Assembly: GCA_902776975.1 (NCBI GenBank) | Contig: CACYSI010000008.1 | Span: 1 to 40,959, forward strand | Reading direction: 5' to 3' | Length of the DNA stretch: 40,959 nt | From: an uncultured Ruminococcus sp. | GTDB taxonomy: Bacteria > Bacillota > Clostridia > Oscillospirales > Acutalibacteraceae | In this document: piece by piece, positions 33,006-40,959 of the stretch | How the letters are laid out: the number at the start of each line of letters is the position of its first letter | Numbering within the stretch: the first letter of the stretch is position 1 | Translations under genes and position numbers: made by a program | The notes under the pieces: generated by a model | What the model saw: only the letters and a program-made list of their open reading frames with translations | Databases searched by the model: none | Told to the model about the DNA's origin: nothing

Positions 33006-33912
33006 TCTGTTCTCGACGCAGCAGGAGCGTGACGAAGCGAAGCTCGATAAGATCAGAGATATTCCGATTGCTGAGATCGACGACTTTCCCAATCATCCGT
33101 TCCAAGTCCGTGATGACGAGGATATGTTGCAGCTTGTGGAAAGCATCAAAGAGCACGGTGTGATGACACCCGCTGTACTCCGCGTCAAAGATGACGGACG
33201 CTTTGAGATCGTAGCAGGACACCGCCGAAAGCGAGCTTGTGAGCTTGCCGGATTGGATACGCTGCGCTCAGAGGTCAAGCATCTGTCCCGTGATGAAGCG
33301 ACTGTCTATATGGTAGAGAGCAATTTTCAACGATCGTCCATACTCCCCAGCGAAAAAGCATTCGCGTATAAAATGCGGTTAGATGCTATGAATCGGCAAG
33401 GTCAGCGTTCAGATTTAACTTGTGCGCCAGTGGAGCACAAGTTAAAATCGCGTGATATTCTGGCTGAACAAGTCGGCGAAAGTAAAGACCAAATACGCCG
33501 CTATATCCGCTTGACCTACCTTATCCCCGAACTGTTGCAGTTGGTGGATGAAGGCAAGATGAAAATGCGCCCTGCTGTCGAACTGTCTTATCTCAACGCA
33601 GACTTTCAGAGGGATGTGTTGGAGAACATCGAACTCAATGACTGCACTCCCTCTCATGCCCAGACGATACGAATGCGGCGACTGTATGAGGAACACAGCC
33701 TGACACCGGAAGTGATTGCCGATATCATGTGCGAACAAAAGCCCAATCAGCGTGAACGCATGGTGTTCAACGGTGAGCGTATGCGAAAGCTCTTGCCTCG
33801 TGATCTGCCGATGAACAAAACGGAGGATTACATCTGCGAGGCGATCGCGTTTTATCGCAAGCACAACCGTGAGCATGAGCAATCTCGCAAATCAAGCAGG
33901 GACGCGCGGTAA
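32956..33912 (+). CDS. ParB-family DNA-binding protein
   Basis: 318 residues. The ParB N-terminal domain (IPIAEIDDFPNHPFQVRDDEDMLQLVESIKEHGVMTPAVLR) includes the CTP-binding GHRRKRACELAG box; the helix-turn-helix region (SRDILAEQVGESKDQIRRYIRLTYLIPELLQLVDEGK) follows. ATG at 32956 has AAGGAGG at 32940-32946 and lies inside parA, indicating coupling. A 12-bp inverted repeat interrupts the gene between the two domains. The parS site was not recognised. Confidence 0.93.
   Translation: MTSKGRKSDFDLPTLDDLFSTQQERDEAKLDKIRDIPIAEIDDFPNHPFQVRDDEDMLQLVESIKEHGVMTPAVLRVKDDGRFEIVAGHRRKRACELAGLDTLRSEVKHLSRDEATVYMVESNFQRSSILPSEKAFAYKMRLDAMNRQGQRSDLTCAPVEHKLKSRDILAEQVGESKDQIRRYIRLTYLIPELLQLVDEGKMKMRPAVELSYLNADFQRDVLENIELNDCTPSHAQTIRMRRLYEEHSLTPEVIADIMCEQKPNQRERMVFNGERMRKLLPRDLPMNKTEDYICEAIAFYRKHNREHEQSRKSSRDAR
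33414..33446. repeat. 12-bp inverted repeat inside parB
   Basis: tttaacttgtgc (33414-33425) and gcacaagttaaa (33435-33446) are exact complements around nine bases. They encode the inter-domain segment DLTCAPVEHKLKS. Confidence 0.85.
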
Positions 33913-34065
33913 TCTACCGCTCCCCCTTTCTCACACTCTAACCCCCTGTTACTCTCACTTACTTACCGAAAGAGAAATACTATATCTCATTTAATGTATT
34001 ATTATCTCTTAAAGGCAGGCGGCAGAATAACAGGAGTAATAATCCCAATATAGGAGGTGAATCAG

Positions 34066-34152
34066 GTGAAAACCATTATCGGTATCGTTATTTTTGCGCT
34101 GGTACTCGGCGTATATCTGTTCATTACCATCAAAAACCACAGAAAAAAGTAA
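34066..34152 (+). CDS. 28-residue single-span membrane peptide
   Basis: GTG at 34066 with TAGGAGGTGA eight bases or so upstream. The product is one hydrophobic helix (IIGIVIFALVLGVYLFITI) and a basic tail (KNHRKK). The 153 bases before it, after parB, hold no other gene. The strong ribosome binding site and clean topology support expression. Small membrane peptides of this sort are common in ICEs; the role is unknown. Confidence 0.65.
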   Translation: MKTIIGIVIFALVLGVYLFITIKNHRKK

Positions 34153-34178
34153 AATTATTCACAAGGAGGTGAGCTGAA

Positions 34179-34397
34179 ATGTCAGAGATGACCTTTCAGC
34201 AGAAAACAAAAACGATGGCGAAGCTGATTGATAACGGCATCACATCCGAAAAGGACTTGCAGAATCTGAACTTTGATTCAGTTCTGCAAATCCCCGGCAT
34301 TACCATGCAGGATCTTGCCGTTGTTTCTCAGCTTCAAAAACACACTAAAGACAACAAACTCTATTCTTATCTTTCGGGAGGTGAACGGAATGAGTAG
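34179..34397 (+). CDS. Small ICE protein, 72 residues
   Basis: ATG with AAGGAGG (34163-34169). A soluble helical protein (FQQKTKTMAKLIDNGITSEKDLQNLNFDSVLQIPGITMQDL), which looks like two short helical hairpins such as a helix-hairpin-helix; the segment LQIPGITMQDL is compatible with that. No family was recognised. It overlaps the next gene by eight bases. Confidence 0.72.
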   Translation: MSEMTFQQKTKTMAKLIDNGITSEKDLQNLNFDSVLQIPGITMQDLAVVSQLQKHTKDNKLYSYLSGGERNE

Positions 34398-35352
34398 TGA
34401 AGGATATGAGATCATTCCTATGAAGCCCGAAGAGGTCTTGTATTCTTATCGGAACAGTCAGCAGATTTCCGGTCAGACAGGCTTGGTCGGCTATATCCGT
34501 GCGGATATGGGAACAAACGGAAATCAGTTTTGGGTAACTTGGAACTGTTTTCGCAATGATCTGAATACCCCTGAATTCAGCAATGAACTGTCGGAGCTGC
34601 TCCACTCACTCAGACAGAATGGCAAATACCTTTCTGACAGGGATACGCTGATGCGGTTTTGCCTTGACAGTAAAAATGCGCTGCCTTATGAAACCGGCAG
34701 AGATTTCGGCGTGAGAGTCAATACCAGAGATCATGCCTATCTCATGCGGCTGAATCCGCATAAGGGGGAATACAATCTTTACTGTTACTGTTATCGCAAG
34801 GACTGGCTCGACAGTCATATCCGGCAGGCAAAGCGCGGAATTCGTTTCATTGATCCGCATTACCGAGAGAAGTTCAGGCTTTACGACGGTGATGAGATCA
34901 TGATTATCGGTGAGCCGAATGCCTACACCGTCAGGGATGTTCCTGCTCGGTATGTATGTCGCTATATTGATGACTCCCATTTTGAATACGGTCCGAATCT
35001 CCGTCATATCTGTGAATTCGCGGAAATGATAGAGGATTTGGGGTATAAGGTTGTACCGCTCAGAGCGTCTTTACCTGAGAAAGCCTATGTTTACATAGAA
35101 TCCGAGAACAAGATTGGCGTTGTAACGAAAGGCGAAATGGGATACAAGGAAATGGATATTACCTTTTCCGATAAGCAAGACGCGCTGGATATGGTTGACA
35201 TCAACAACAAAAAGCACGGCATTACCAAAGCGCAGTCGGTGGCGATGAAGTGCGGTTCCATGTTTGGATGGCACGTTCCTGCCGCCGACCCGAAAAACTA
35301 TGAAGAGAACGGTATCCCCAAGAATTTCAGAGCCAGAGATACCGCTCGATAA
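34390..35352 (+). CDS. Conserved-type ICE protein of unknown function
   Basis: 320 residues. ATG at 34390 is chosen because GGGAGG precedes it; a longer frame from 34273 would run through the upstream gene. Aromatic-rich segments (GNQFWVTWNCF, YNLYCYCYRKDWLDSHI) and DGDEIMIIGEPNAYTVRDVPARYV suggest a folded soluble protein of mixed alpha/beta type. No catalytic motif was recognised. It is 12 bases before the polyvalent protein gene and probably cotranscribed with it; such neighbours are often accessory proteins of transfer or of protection of the incoming DNA. Confidence 0.75.
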   Translation: MSSEGYEIIPMKPEEVLYSYRNSQQISGQTGLVGYIRADMGTNGNQFWVTWNCFRNDLNTPEFSNELSELLHSLRQNGKYLSDRDTLMRFCLDSKNALPYETGRDFGVRVNTRDHAYLMRLNPHKGEYNLYCYCYRKDWLDSHIRQAKRGIRFIDPHYREKFRLYDGDEIMIIGEPNAYTVRDVPARYVCRYIDDSHFEYGPNLRHICEFAEMIEDLGYKVVPLRASLPEKAYVYIESENKIGVVTKGEMGYKEMDITFSDKQDALDMVDINNKKHGITKAQSVAMKCGSMFGWHVPAADPKNYEENGIPKNFRARDTAR

Positions 35353-35364
35353 GGAGGTGTTCTG

Positions 35365-38300
35365 ATGGCGAGAAAATACGAGCTTCTCAGCGAGATGTAC
35401 GACAAGACGACAAAAACAATGACCAATCCTGTTGTGTGGCGTCATTTTTTGGAGTCTGCTTGCCGTAACTATCGTCTGCGATTTGATGAGCAGCTCCTTG
35501 TCTTTGCCCAGCGCCCCGACGCTACCGCCGTTCTTGAGATAGAACGCTGGAATAAGCAGTTCGGAAGATGGGTCAATCGAGGAGCCAACGGTATCGCCGT
35601 ATTTGAGGACGCGGAGCGTAATTCTCAGCGATTGAAGTATTATTTTGATATCTCAGATACGCATGAGAGCCGCTTATCCCGACCGGTTCCGATCTGGAAT
35701 ATGCGCGAGGAATACACCGATGATGTCATCGACACCCTTGAAAGCACCTTCGGCGCATTGGAAAACAGAGAGAATCTTGAAGAAGCGATCCTCAGTGCGG
35801 CAAACAACGCCGTCGAGGACAATGTTCCCGATTATGTCGGCGATTTGCTGCTTGCAATGGATGATACCCTGTTATACGGACTGACCGAAGATACGGCACG
35901 GTATATGTATAATAACCTCGTTACCCACAGCGTAGCCTATATGCTGATGACGCGCCTCGGCGTGGATACTTCCCTGTATTACAGTAACGAGGATTTCAAG
36001 GATATCGTCAATTTCAATACGGAGGACGCTTTGAACGCGCTGGGATACGCCACCGGCGATATATCCGAAATGGCGTTGTCCGAGATTGCAAAAACCGTTC
36101 TGTCGCTTGACAGAGCCAATCGCACATTTGATAATCCGCAGAGAAGCGAATACAATAATAACACAATACAACCCGAAAGGAGACTTGAACATGACAGAGA
36201 TAGCTTACACCAGACAGGGCGATTACAATCTGCCCAACCTGACCTTACCCGAGCAGCCGAAGGTAGAGCTGGGAATGTACGCTCAGATGAGGCGCAGATT
36301 CCTGAAAGAGCATCACAAGATCCTGTACTACAACCTCCTGACGAAATGCAAGCTGATCGAGAACCTGTACGAGACCGAACAGACGGCGCTGAAGATGGAG
36401 AACGATCTTATCCGTCAGATGGCGCAGGATCAGGGCGTGACGGAGCAGCTGAAGGCACAGGATCAGCTCAGTTGGGTGAGAAAGATGAACAACATCCGAC
36501 AGGCAGTGAGAGAAATCGTAATGGACAAGGTGATCTACACCGTATAAACCCGGACGGGCAGACTCAGCATGATGATGAGCCTGCCCTTTCTTTATCAACA
36601 ACCTTTGGCTTGGCGGATCGTATTTACGATTACCTGACCGATTATATTATCAACTTCTACGAAGAAGCTGACGGAGAACCTCTTGAAGTGGTTGAGGACG
36701 GTTCCGACCCGGTGGTGGTCGCTCGTATCGAACATGACTTACATGATACGAGAATCATGGAGGAAATGATCGACTATTTTGACGGTCAATACGAACGGTT
36801 TGATAATGATGAGGAAACTAATGCACAGTATGACCTCATTATGAAAGCCTTGCAGGATCGACTTATTATACTCGACGACCGTTTTGTCAGCGGGGACACC
36901 CGCTTTGATGTTTTCGATGAAGACGGCGAAAGATTAAAGTATCCGTTCTTCGGCGTCGATGAGGTCGTCAATGAAATCTTTGCGACCACTCCATATCTCG
37001 GTGCAAGCCTTGAGGACATCGGTGCTTATCTTGAAGGTGTATCCGATACCGACAGACGAATCGAGTATATCCGCAGTATCTTCAACAATGATTTCACCGA
37101 GCTTATCTTGGCTGACGATACCCGTGTCGGCTACAAGACCTACGATAACGGCGTTCTGATCTGGAAAGGGCGTTATCCCAGCCGTGAAGGACAAAGATTC
37201 CTCAGATGGGATGCGGTAGCCGGTCATTTCGACGCAATGCGTAAGCTCGGTATGCTGCGCAGCGATATCAAATCGCTGTTATCGCAGGACGGGCAGCTGC
37301 AATATCTGACAGACGCGGCAGGAGCCAACGCTCCTGCTTTCGTCTTTCCGCAGGAGATCATCGACAATGTTCTGACCAGAGGCAGCAATGTTACCGAGGG
37401 CAAGATGAGGATCTATGAGCAGTTCCAAAAGAGCCTTTCCCGTGATGAAAACATCCGTTTTCTGAAAAACGAGTACGGCATCGGCGGCGGTTCAAGCGCA
37501 GTAGCCTATACCGGCATATCGGAAATGCACGACGGTAAGGGTATTGAGCTGAGCTTCGGCTTTGATCCCGACCGTCCGCGACAGCTCTTGAAATGGAATT
37601 ACGTTGAAAAGCGTATTCGTGAGTTGATCAGTCTTGACCGTTATCTCAACGATAAGGAAAAGGAAACGTATCCGTCATGGCTGGAACGTACAGAACAACG
37701 CCGTGTCGAACAGGCGGAGGAAGCTCGCCGCCGCGAGGAAGAACGACGCCGTCAGATGGAGATGGAAACATCCCCCGAAGAACGACTGCAAAACAAGGGC
37801 GTTCAGCACACATACGAGTATCAGTATCACCTCGGCGACACGGTGTATATCGGCGCTTCATCCTATGAGCTGTTGTCCATCGACGATGACCGCGTGATGT
37901 TGTTTGATTCAAACTTTCCCTTATTCAATAAGGAAATGCCCCGTGCCGAGTTTGAGGCAAAGGTGCAGGAGAACCCGCTGAACAATCATCTTCGCATTCT
38001 GGTGGAACAGAAGGGCGAACCGAAAGAAGCATCACCGTCCGAAGAAAACAGGAGCTTCAGTGATAAGCTATGGGACGATTATCGTCAGGCGCAGGACGCG
38101 AACCCCAACCGAATCGTTCTGTATCGTGTCGGTGAATTCATGGAGATCATGGGTGACGATGTGCCGAAGATAGCTCAGGAGCTGGATATTACGCCGACTC
38201 AGCGTATGATGTCCGACGGCAGACGAATCCCGATGTGCGGATTCCCTCGCAACCATACACAAGCGCTGTCGGATATGCTGATGGACAGAGGTCACGATCT

Positions 38301-40959
38301 GGTGCTTTGCACCGATGAAAACGGCGAGTATCAAATGATACGCTTGAACTCTGATTCAAAAGAAGAACCCCGACAGTCAAGAGTGATCGCCCGCGTCGAG
38401 TATATCAACAGAGCCGGTGAAACCTATGACACGCAGGAATACACCAGCGAATATCATTTCAGAACGGATATTCAGGAGGAAAGCGATATCGCCGACGAGA
38501 TAAAAGTCAATCTCTATGCGGATAAAGACGGCATGGTTGGCGACTATCCTTTCTTAAATATCCCCGCCGTTAAGTCAATAGACATTATTGATTATGCGCC
38601 TTTCGCTAACGAGCATGATATGCTGATTGACCGAGCAAAGGAACTGATCAACGAGTTTTGCCGCACAGAATATGCCGGTGAAGGAGCGGATTTCTCTGAT
38701 ATGTCTGAGGTCAACTTGGCATATACAGAAACCGAGGACGGATTGCATGAGATACAGTCATATGCAAATCTTGAGGATTTCCGTATCGTTACGATGGTTG
38801 ACGGTCAGGTCGTTCGTATAGAACAGCATGAATCCTTACAGGCTCTTGTTGATAACGCTTTGGAGGCTCTCGAATTCGGCGATCTTGTCTATGTCAGCGA
38901 GGAAGAGCTTGCGCCTTACTATGAGGAGTATGACGAACTCGACGACGTTGATCCCGAAGAGATTCGTCAGCGTTTAGCCGAAGCCGGGATTGTGAACGGT
39001 CAGCTTGTCGATGAGGAAAAGTTGAATAATGATCCCTTCATTCAACAAGTAATGGCTGATGCGGATAGAATAGCACAGGAAGAAAAGGAACAATCCGAAG
39101 AAGTAAACCTCCGATCTGTCGTAGTCGATTTAACGCCGAATGAAATCGACGGTACCAACAGCGACCTGATCGGTCAGCGGCTCACCTTTGATGACCGTGA
39201 ATTTGAGATCAAAAGGGTGAATGCCTACGGCGACGTCAGTATGGAGGATCTTACCTTTAGAGGCGAAACAGGATTCCCTGTTAATCGTGTGGAAAAGGTT
39301 GATTTTGTCCGCAGAGCGCTGGAAGAACAGCGTGCGAAAGAGAACGAGATCACACCGTCGTGGGAACTTCAGCCGCGAGTTAAAGCACAAACCTTCGACC
39401 TGCATCCCGATATTCCCATGTCACAGCGGCACACCTTTGATCTCAAACATTTTGAGTTGGAGGAAGTCGGCAAAAAGGCTCGTTTCCGCAGAAATGCTGA
39501 TGCGATCCGCGTACTGAAAGAGTGTCAGTTTGACAATCGTTTTGCCACTCCCGAGGAACAAGCTATCCTTGCGCAGTATGTCGGCTGGGGTGGTATCCCC
39601 GAAGCGTTTGACGAACACAACGACGCATGGTCAAACGAGTTTACAGAGCTGTATGGCTTGTTATCTCCCGAAGAATACGCATCTGCTCGCGCCAGTACGC
39701 TGACTGCTTTCTACACGCCGCCTGTGGTGATCAACGCCGTTTACAAAGTGATGGAGAACATGGGCTTTCAGCGCGGCAATATCTTGGAGCCGTCCTGCGG
39801 TATCGGTAACTTTATCGGTATGCTGCCCGACTCCATGAGCGACAGCCGTGTGTTCGGTGTTGAGATCGACACGATCTCAGCCGGAATCGCGCAGCAGTTG
39901 TATCAGAAAAGCTCCATAGCGGCACAGCCGTATGAAAAGGCGGAGATCCCTGACAGCTTCTTTGACGCGGTAGTCGGTAATGTACCATTCGGCGACTTCG
40001 GCGTATCAGATAGGCGGTATGATAAATACCACTTTATGATACATGATTACTTCTTTGCCAAGTCACTGGATAAGCTCCGTCCGGGCGGCGTGATGGCGCT
40101 CGTTACCTCACGCGGTACAATGGATAAGGAGAATCCCGCTGTTCGTAAGTACATCTCACAACGCGCCGATTTGCTCGGCGCTATTCGTTTGCCCAACAAT
40201 ACCTTTAGAGGAAACGCGGGTACGGATGTTGTATCGGATATACTTATTCTCCAAAAGCGTGACCGTATTATCGACATTGAGCCTTCATGGGTGCATTTGG
40301 ATACCGACGCAAACGGTATCTCGATGAACAGCTATTTTGTCGAGCATCCCGATATGATCCTCGGTGATATGAAGATGGTATCCGGTCGCTTTGGTATGAC
40401 TGCCGATTGCATTCCTTATGAAAACGCCGACCTCGGCGAGCTTTTGGATGAAGCGGTCAGCAACATCCACGGTGAAGTGACCGACTATGAACTGGACGAG
40501 GATGTGGAGGAAGATTTATCTATCCCTGCTGACCCGTCCGTCAGGAACTTCTCCTTCACGTTGGTAGACGGCAAGATCTACTTTCGAGAGAACAGTCGTA
40601 TGACTCCGTTCGATGTGTCCGCGACGGCGCAGAATCGTATCAAGGGTATGATCCCGATCCGAGACAGCGTTCGCCGCTTGCTCGAAATGCAGACCGAGAA
40701 CTATCCCGATGATGTGATCAAAGCGGAGCAGGAACGGCTGAATACCCTCTATGATAACTATACGAAAAAGTATGGTTTGATCAACTCGCGCGCCAATAAC
40801 TCCGCGTTCTCGATGGACAGCTCTTATTCGCTTATTTCATCCTTAGAGGTGATTGACGAAGAAGGTAATCTGGAGCGCAAGGCGGATATTTTTACCAAGC
40901 GCACGATTCGACCGCATGAGCCTATCACCTCGGTAGATACCGCGTCGGAGGCGCTCGCT
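35365..40959 (+). CDS. ICE polyvalent protein: ArdC-like, MutS-I-like and N6-adenine methylase (3' end outside window)
   Basis: Open for 1865 codons to the window end, so the C-terminus is missing. ATG at 35365 follows AAGGAGGT. Residues 1-90 resemble the ArdC/LtrC N-terminal domain (FDEQLLVFAQRPDATAV, WVNRGANGIAVF). Residues about 255-400 are a low-complexity linker rich in Arg, Asp, Gly and Gln, under which TnpV is encoded in another frame. A charged coil lies at 775-798. Residues about 890-990 resemble MutS domain I, with Phe925-x-Glu927. Residues about 1395-1640 are an N6-adenine methylase: EPSCGIGNF (1475-1483) and GNVPFGDF (1538-1545, in place of the canonical NPPF). A SNF2-type helicase normally follows. 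Such proteins are thought to protect or process the element's DNA on entry. Confidence 0.9.
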   Translation, partial: MARKYELLSEMYDKTTKTMTNPVVWRHFLESACRNYRLRFDEQLLVFAQRPDATAVLEIERWNKQFGRWVNRGANGIAVFEDAERNSQRLKYYFDISDTHESRLSRPVPIWNMREEYTDDVIDTLESTFGALENRENLEEAILSAANNAVEDNVPDYVGDLLLAMDDTLLYGLTEDTARYMYNNLVTHSVAYMLMTRLGVDTSLYYSNEDFKDIVNFNTEDALNALGYATGDISEMALSEIAKTVLSLDRANRTFDNPQRSEYNNNTIQPERRLEHDRDSLHQTGRLQSAQPDLTRAAEGRAGNVRSDEAQIPERASQDPVLQPPDEMQADREPVRDRTDGAEDGERSYPSDGAGSGRDGAAEGTGSAQLGEKDEQHPTGSERNRNGQGDLHRINPDGQTQHDDEPALSLSTTFGLADRIYDYLTDYIINFYEEADGEPLEVVEDGSDPVVVARIEHDLHDTRIMEEMIDYFDGQYERFDNDEETNAQYDLIMKALQDRLIILDDRFVSGDTRFDVFDEDGERLKYPFFGVDEVVNEIFATTPYLGASLEDIGAYLEGVSDTDRRIEYIRSIFNNDFTELILADDTRVGYKTYDNGVLIWKGRYPSREGQRFLRWDAVAGHFDAMRKLGMLRSDIKSLLSQDGQLQYLTDAAGANAPAFVFPQEIIDNVLTRGSNVTEGKMRIYEQFQKSLSRDENIRFLKNEYGIGGGSSAVAYTGISEMHDGKGIELSFGFDPDRPRQLLKWNYVEKRIRELISLDRYLNDKEKETYPSWLERTEQRRVEQAEEARRREEERRRQMEMETSPEERLQNKGVQHTYEYQYHLGDTVYIGASSYELLSIDDDRVMLFDSNFPLFNKEMPRAEFEAKVQENPLNNHLRILVEQKGEPKEASPSEENRSFSDKLWDDYRQAQDANPNRIVLYRVGEFMEIMGDDVPKIAQELDITPTQRMMSDGRRIPMCGFPRNHTQALSDMLMDRGHDLVLCTDENGEYQMIRLNSDSKEEPRQSRVIARVEYINRAGETYDTQEYTSEYHFRTDIQEESDIADEIKVNLYADKDGMVGDYPFLNIPAVKSIDIIDYAPFANEHDMLIDRAKELINEFCRTEYAGEGADFSDMSEVNLAYTETEDGLHEIQSYANLEDFRIVTMVDGQVVRIEQHESLQALVDNALEALEFGDLVYVSEEELAPYYEEYDELDDVDPEEIRQRLAEAGIVNGQLVDEEKLNNDPFIQQVMADADRIAQEEKEQSEEVNLRSVVVDLTPNEIDGTNSDLIGQRLTFDDREFEIKRVNAYGDVSMEDLTFRGETGFPVNRVEKVDFVRRALEEQRAKENEITPSWELQPRVKAQTFDLHPDIPMSQRHTFDLKHFELEEVGKKARFRRNADAIRVLKECQFDNRFATPEEQAILAQYVGWGGIPEAFDEHNDAWSNEFTELYGLLSPEEYASARASTLTAFYTPPVVINAVYKVMENMGFQRGNILEPSCGIGNFIGMLPDSMSDSRVFGVEIDTISAGIAQQLYQKSSIAAQPYEKAEIPDSFFDAVVGNVPFGDFGVSDRRYDKYHFMIHDYFFAKSLDKLRPGGVMALVTSRGTMDKENPAVRKYISQRADLLGAIRLPNNTFRGNAGTDVVSDILILQKRDRIIDIEPSWVHLDTDANGISMNSYFVEHPDMILGDMKMVSGRFGMTADCIPYENADLGELLDEAVSNIHGEVTDYELDEDVEEDLSIPADPSVRNFSFTLVDGKIYFRENSRMTPFDVSATAQNRIKGMIPIRDSVRRLLEMQTENYPDDVIKAEQERLNTLYDNYTKKYGLINSRANNSAFSMDSSYSLISSLEVIDEEGNLERKADIFTKRTIRPHEPITSVDTASEALA
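36191..36547 (+). CDS. tnpV: TnpV-family protein nested in another frame of the polyvalent gene
   Basis: 118 residues. A consensus AAAGGAG (36176-36182) lies eight bases before ATG 36191. The product matches the TnpV family (PF14198) along its length: YTRQGDYNLPNLTLPEQ, then the basic MRRRFLKEHHKILYYNLL and the late VTEQLKAQDQLSWVRKMNNI. It lies in the +2 frame relative to the polyvalent gene, whose own frame here is only a disordered-looking linker. Folded, family-like content in one frame and low complexity in the other indicates that tnpV was the original sequence. TnpV was named from Tn4451-type mobilisable elements; its function is not established. Confidence 0.75.
   Translation: MTEIAYTRQGDYNLPNLTLPEQPKVELGMYAQMRRRFLKEHHKILYYNLLTKCKLIENLYETEQTALKMENDLIRQMAQDQGVTEQLKAQDQLSWVRKMNNIRQAVREIVMDKVIYTV

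Larger units (their letters stand above)
30033..40959 (+). mobile_element. Left part of an integrative conjugative element (continues beyond window)
   Basis: All genes from 30230 on are plus-strand and of mobile-element type: a large serine recombinase, ParA, ParB, several small proteins each with a strong AAGGAGG site, and a very long ArdC/methylase polyvalent protein. Relaxase, coupling protein and VirB4-like genes, expected for such an element, would lie beyond the window. The left end is not fixed; the 357-base gap after ppdK holds the terminator, the 18-bp inverted repeat and a weaker palindrome (30150-30172), any of which may be near the attachment site. Confidence 0.82.

Overview
The window looks like a chromosome segment of a Gram-positive, spore-forming Clostridia member, most likely in the Ruminococcus/Oscillospiraceae range. 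That is inferred from gene content (SpmA/SpmB, a SpoVAF/GerA-family protein, an AbrB/SpoVT-type regulator, PPDK), strong AGGAGG-type ribosome binding sites and a moderate GC content. No rRNA, tRNA or CRISPR array was seen.

Layout. (1) 1-7240, host genes: the 3' end of a surface-anchored protein; a YbhN-type membrane protein with a GT4 glycosyltransferase (possible envelope glycolipid pair); a repeat-rich gap; then dCMP deaminase and a zinc-ribbon AbrB regulator on the minus strand, spmA-spmB on the plus strand, and a convergent spoVAF-like gene. (2) 7385-18431, a compact plus-strand, phage-derived operon inserted between two minus-strand host genes. It encodes a complete head module (TerS, TerL, portal, protease, decoration protein, major capsid, connectors) and a PBSX/myovirus-like baseplate (LysM hub, gpD, spike, gp25, gpJ, gpI, fibre). 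It has no recognisable tail sheath, tape measure, lysis, integrase, repressor or replication gene. (3) 18531-26902, minus-strand housekeeping genes: a low-complexity membrane-anchored protein, a PrsA/SurA-like lipoprotein, mfd, pth, prs and a GlmU-type nucleotidyltransferase lacking the acetyltransferase half, with heptad repeats in two gaps. (4) 27242-29872, ppdK on the plus strand. (5) From about 30 kb to the window end, the left part of an integrative conjugative element: a 57-aa protein, a large serine recombinase, ParA, ParB, small ICE proteins and a polyvalent protein of at least 1865 residues (ArdC-like N-terminus, MutS domain I-like segment, N6-adenine methylase) that runs off the window.

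Two observations stand out. A complete TnpV-family gene with its own consensus ribosome binding site lies in another frame inside the ICE polyvalent protein gene, where the host frame encodes only a low-complexity linker: a candidate overprinted gene pair. Second, the phage-derived operon has everything needed for a DNA-packaging head and a baseplate but lacks sheath and tape measure, and it carries a terminator-like hairpin and a palindrome ahead of its first gene. This suggests a domesticated or minimal particle rather than an ordinary decaying prophage, although partial deletion remains possible.
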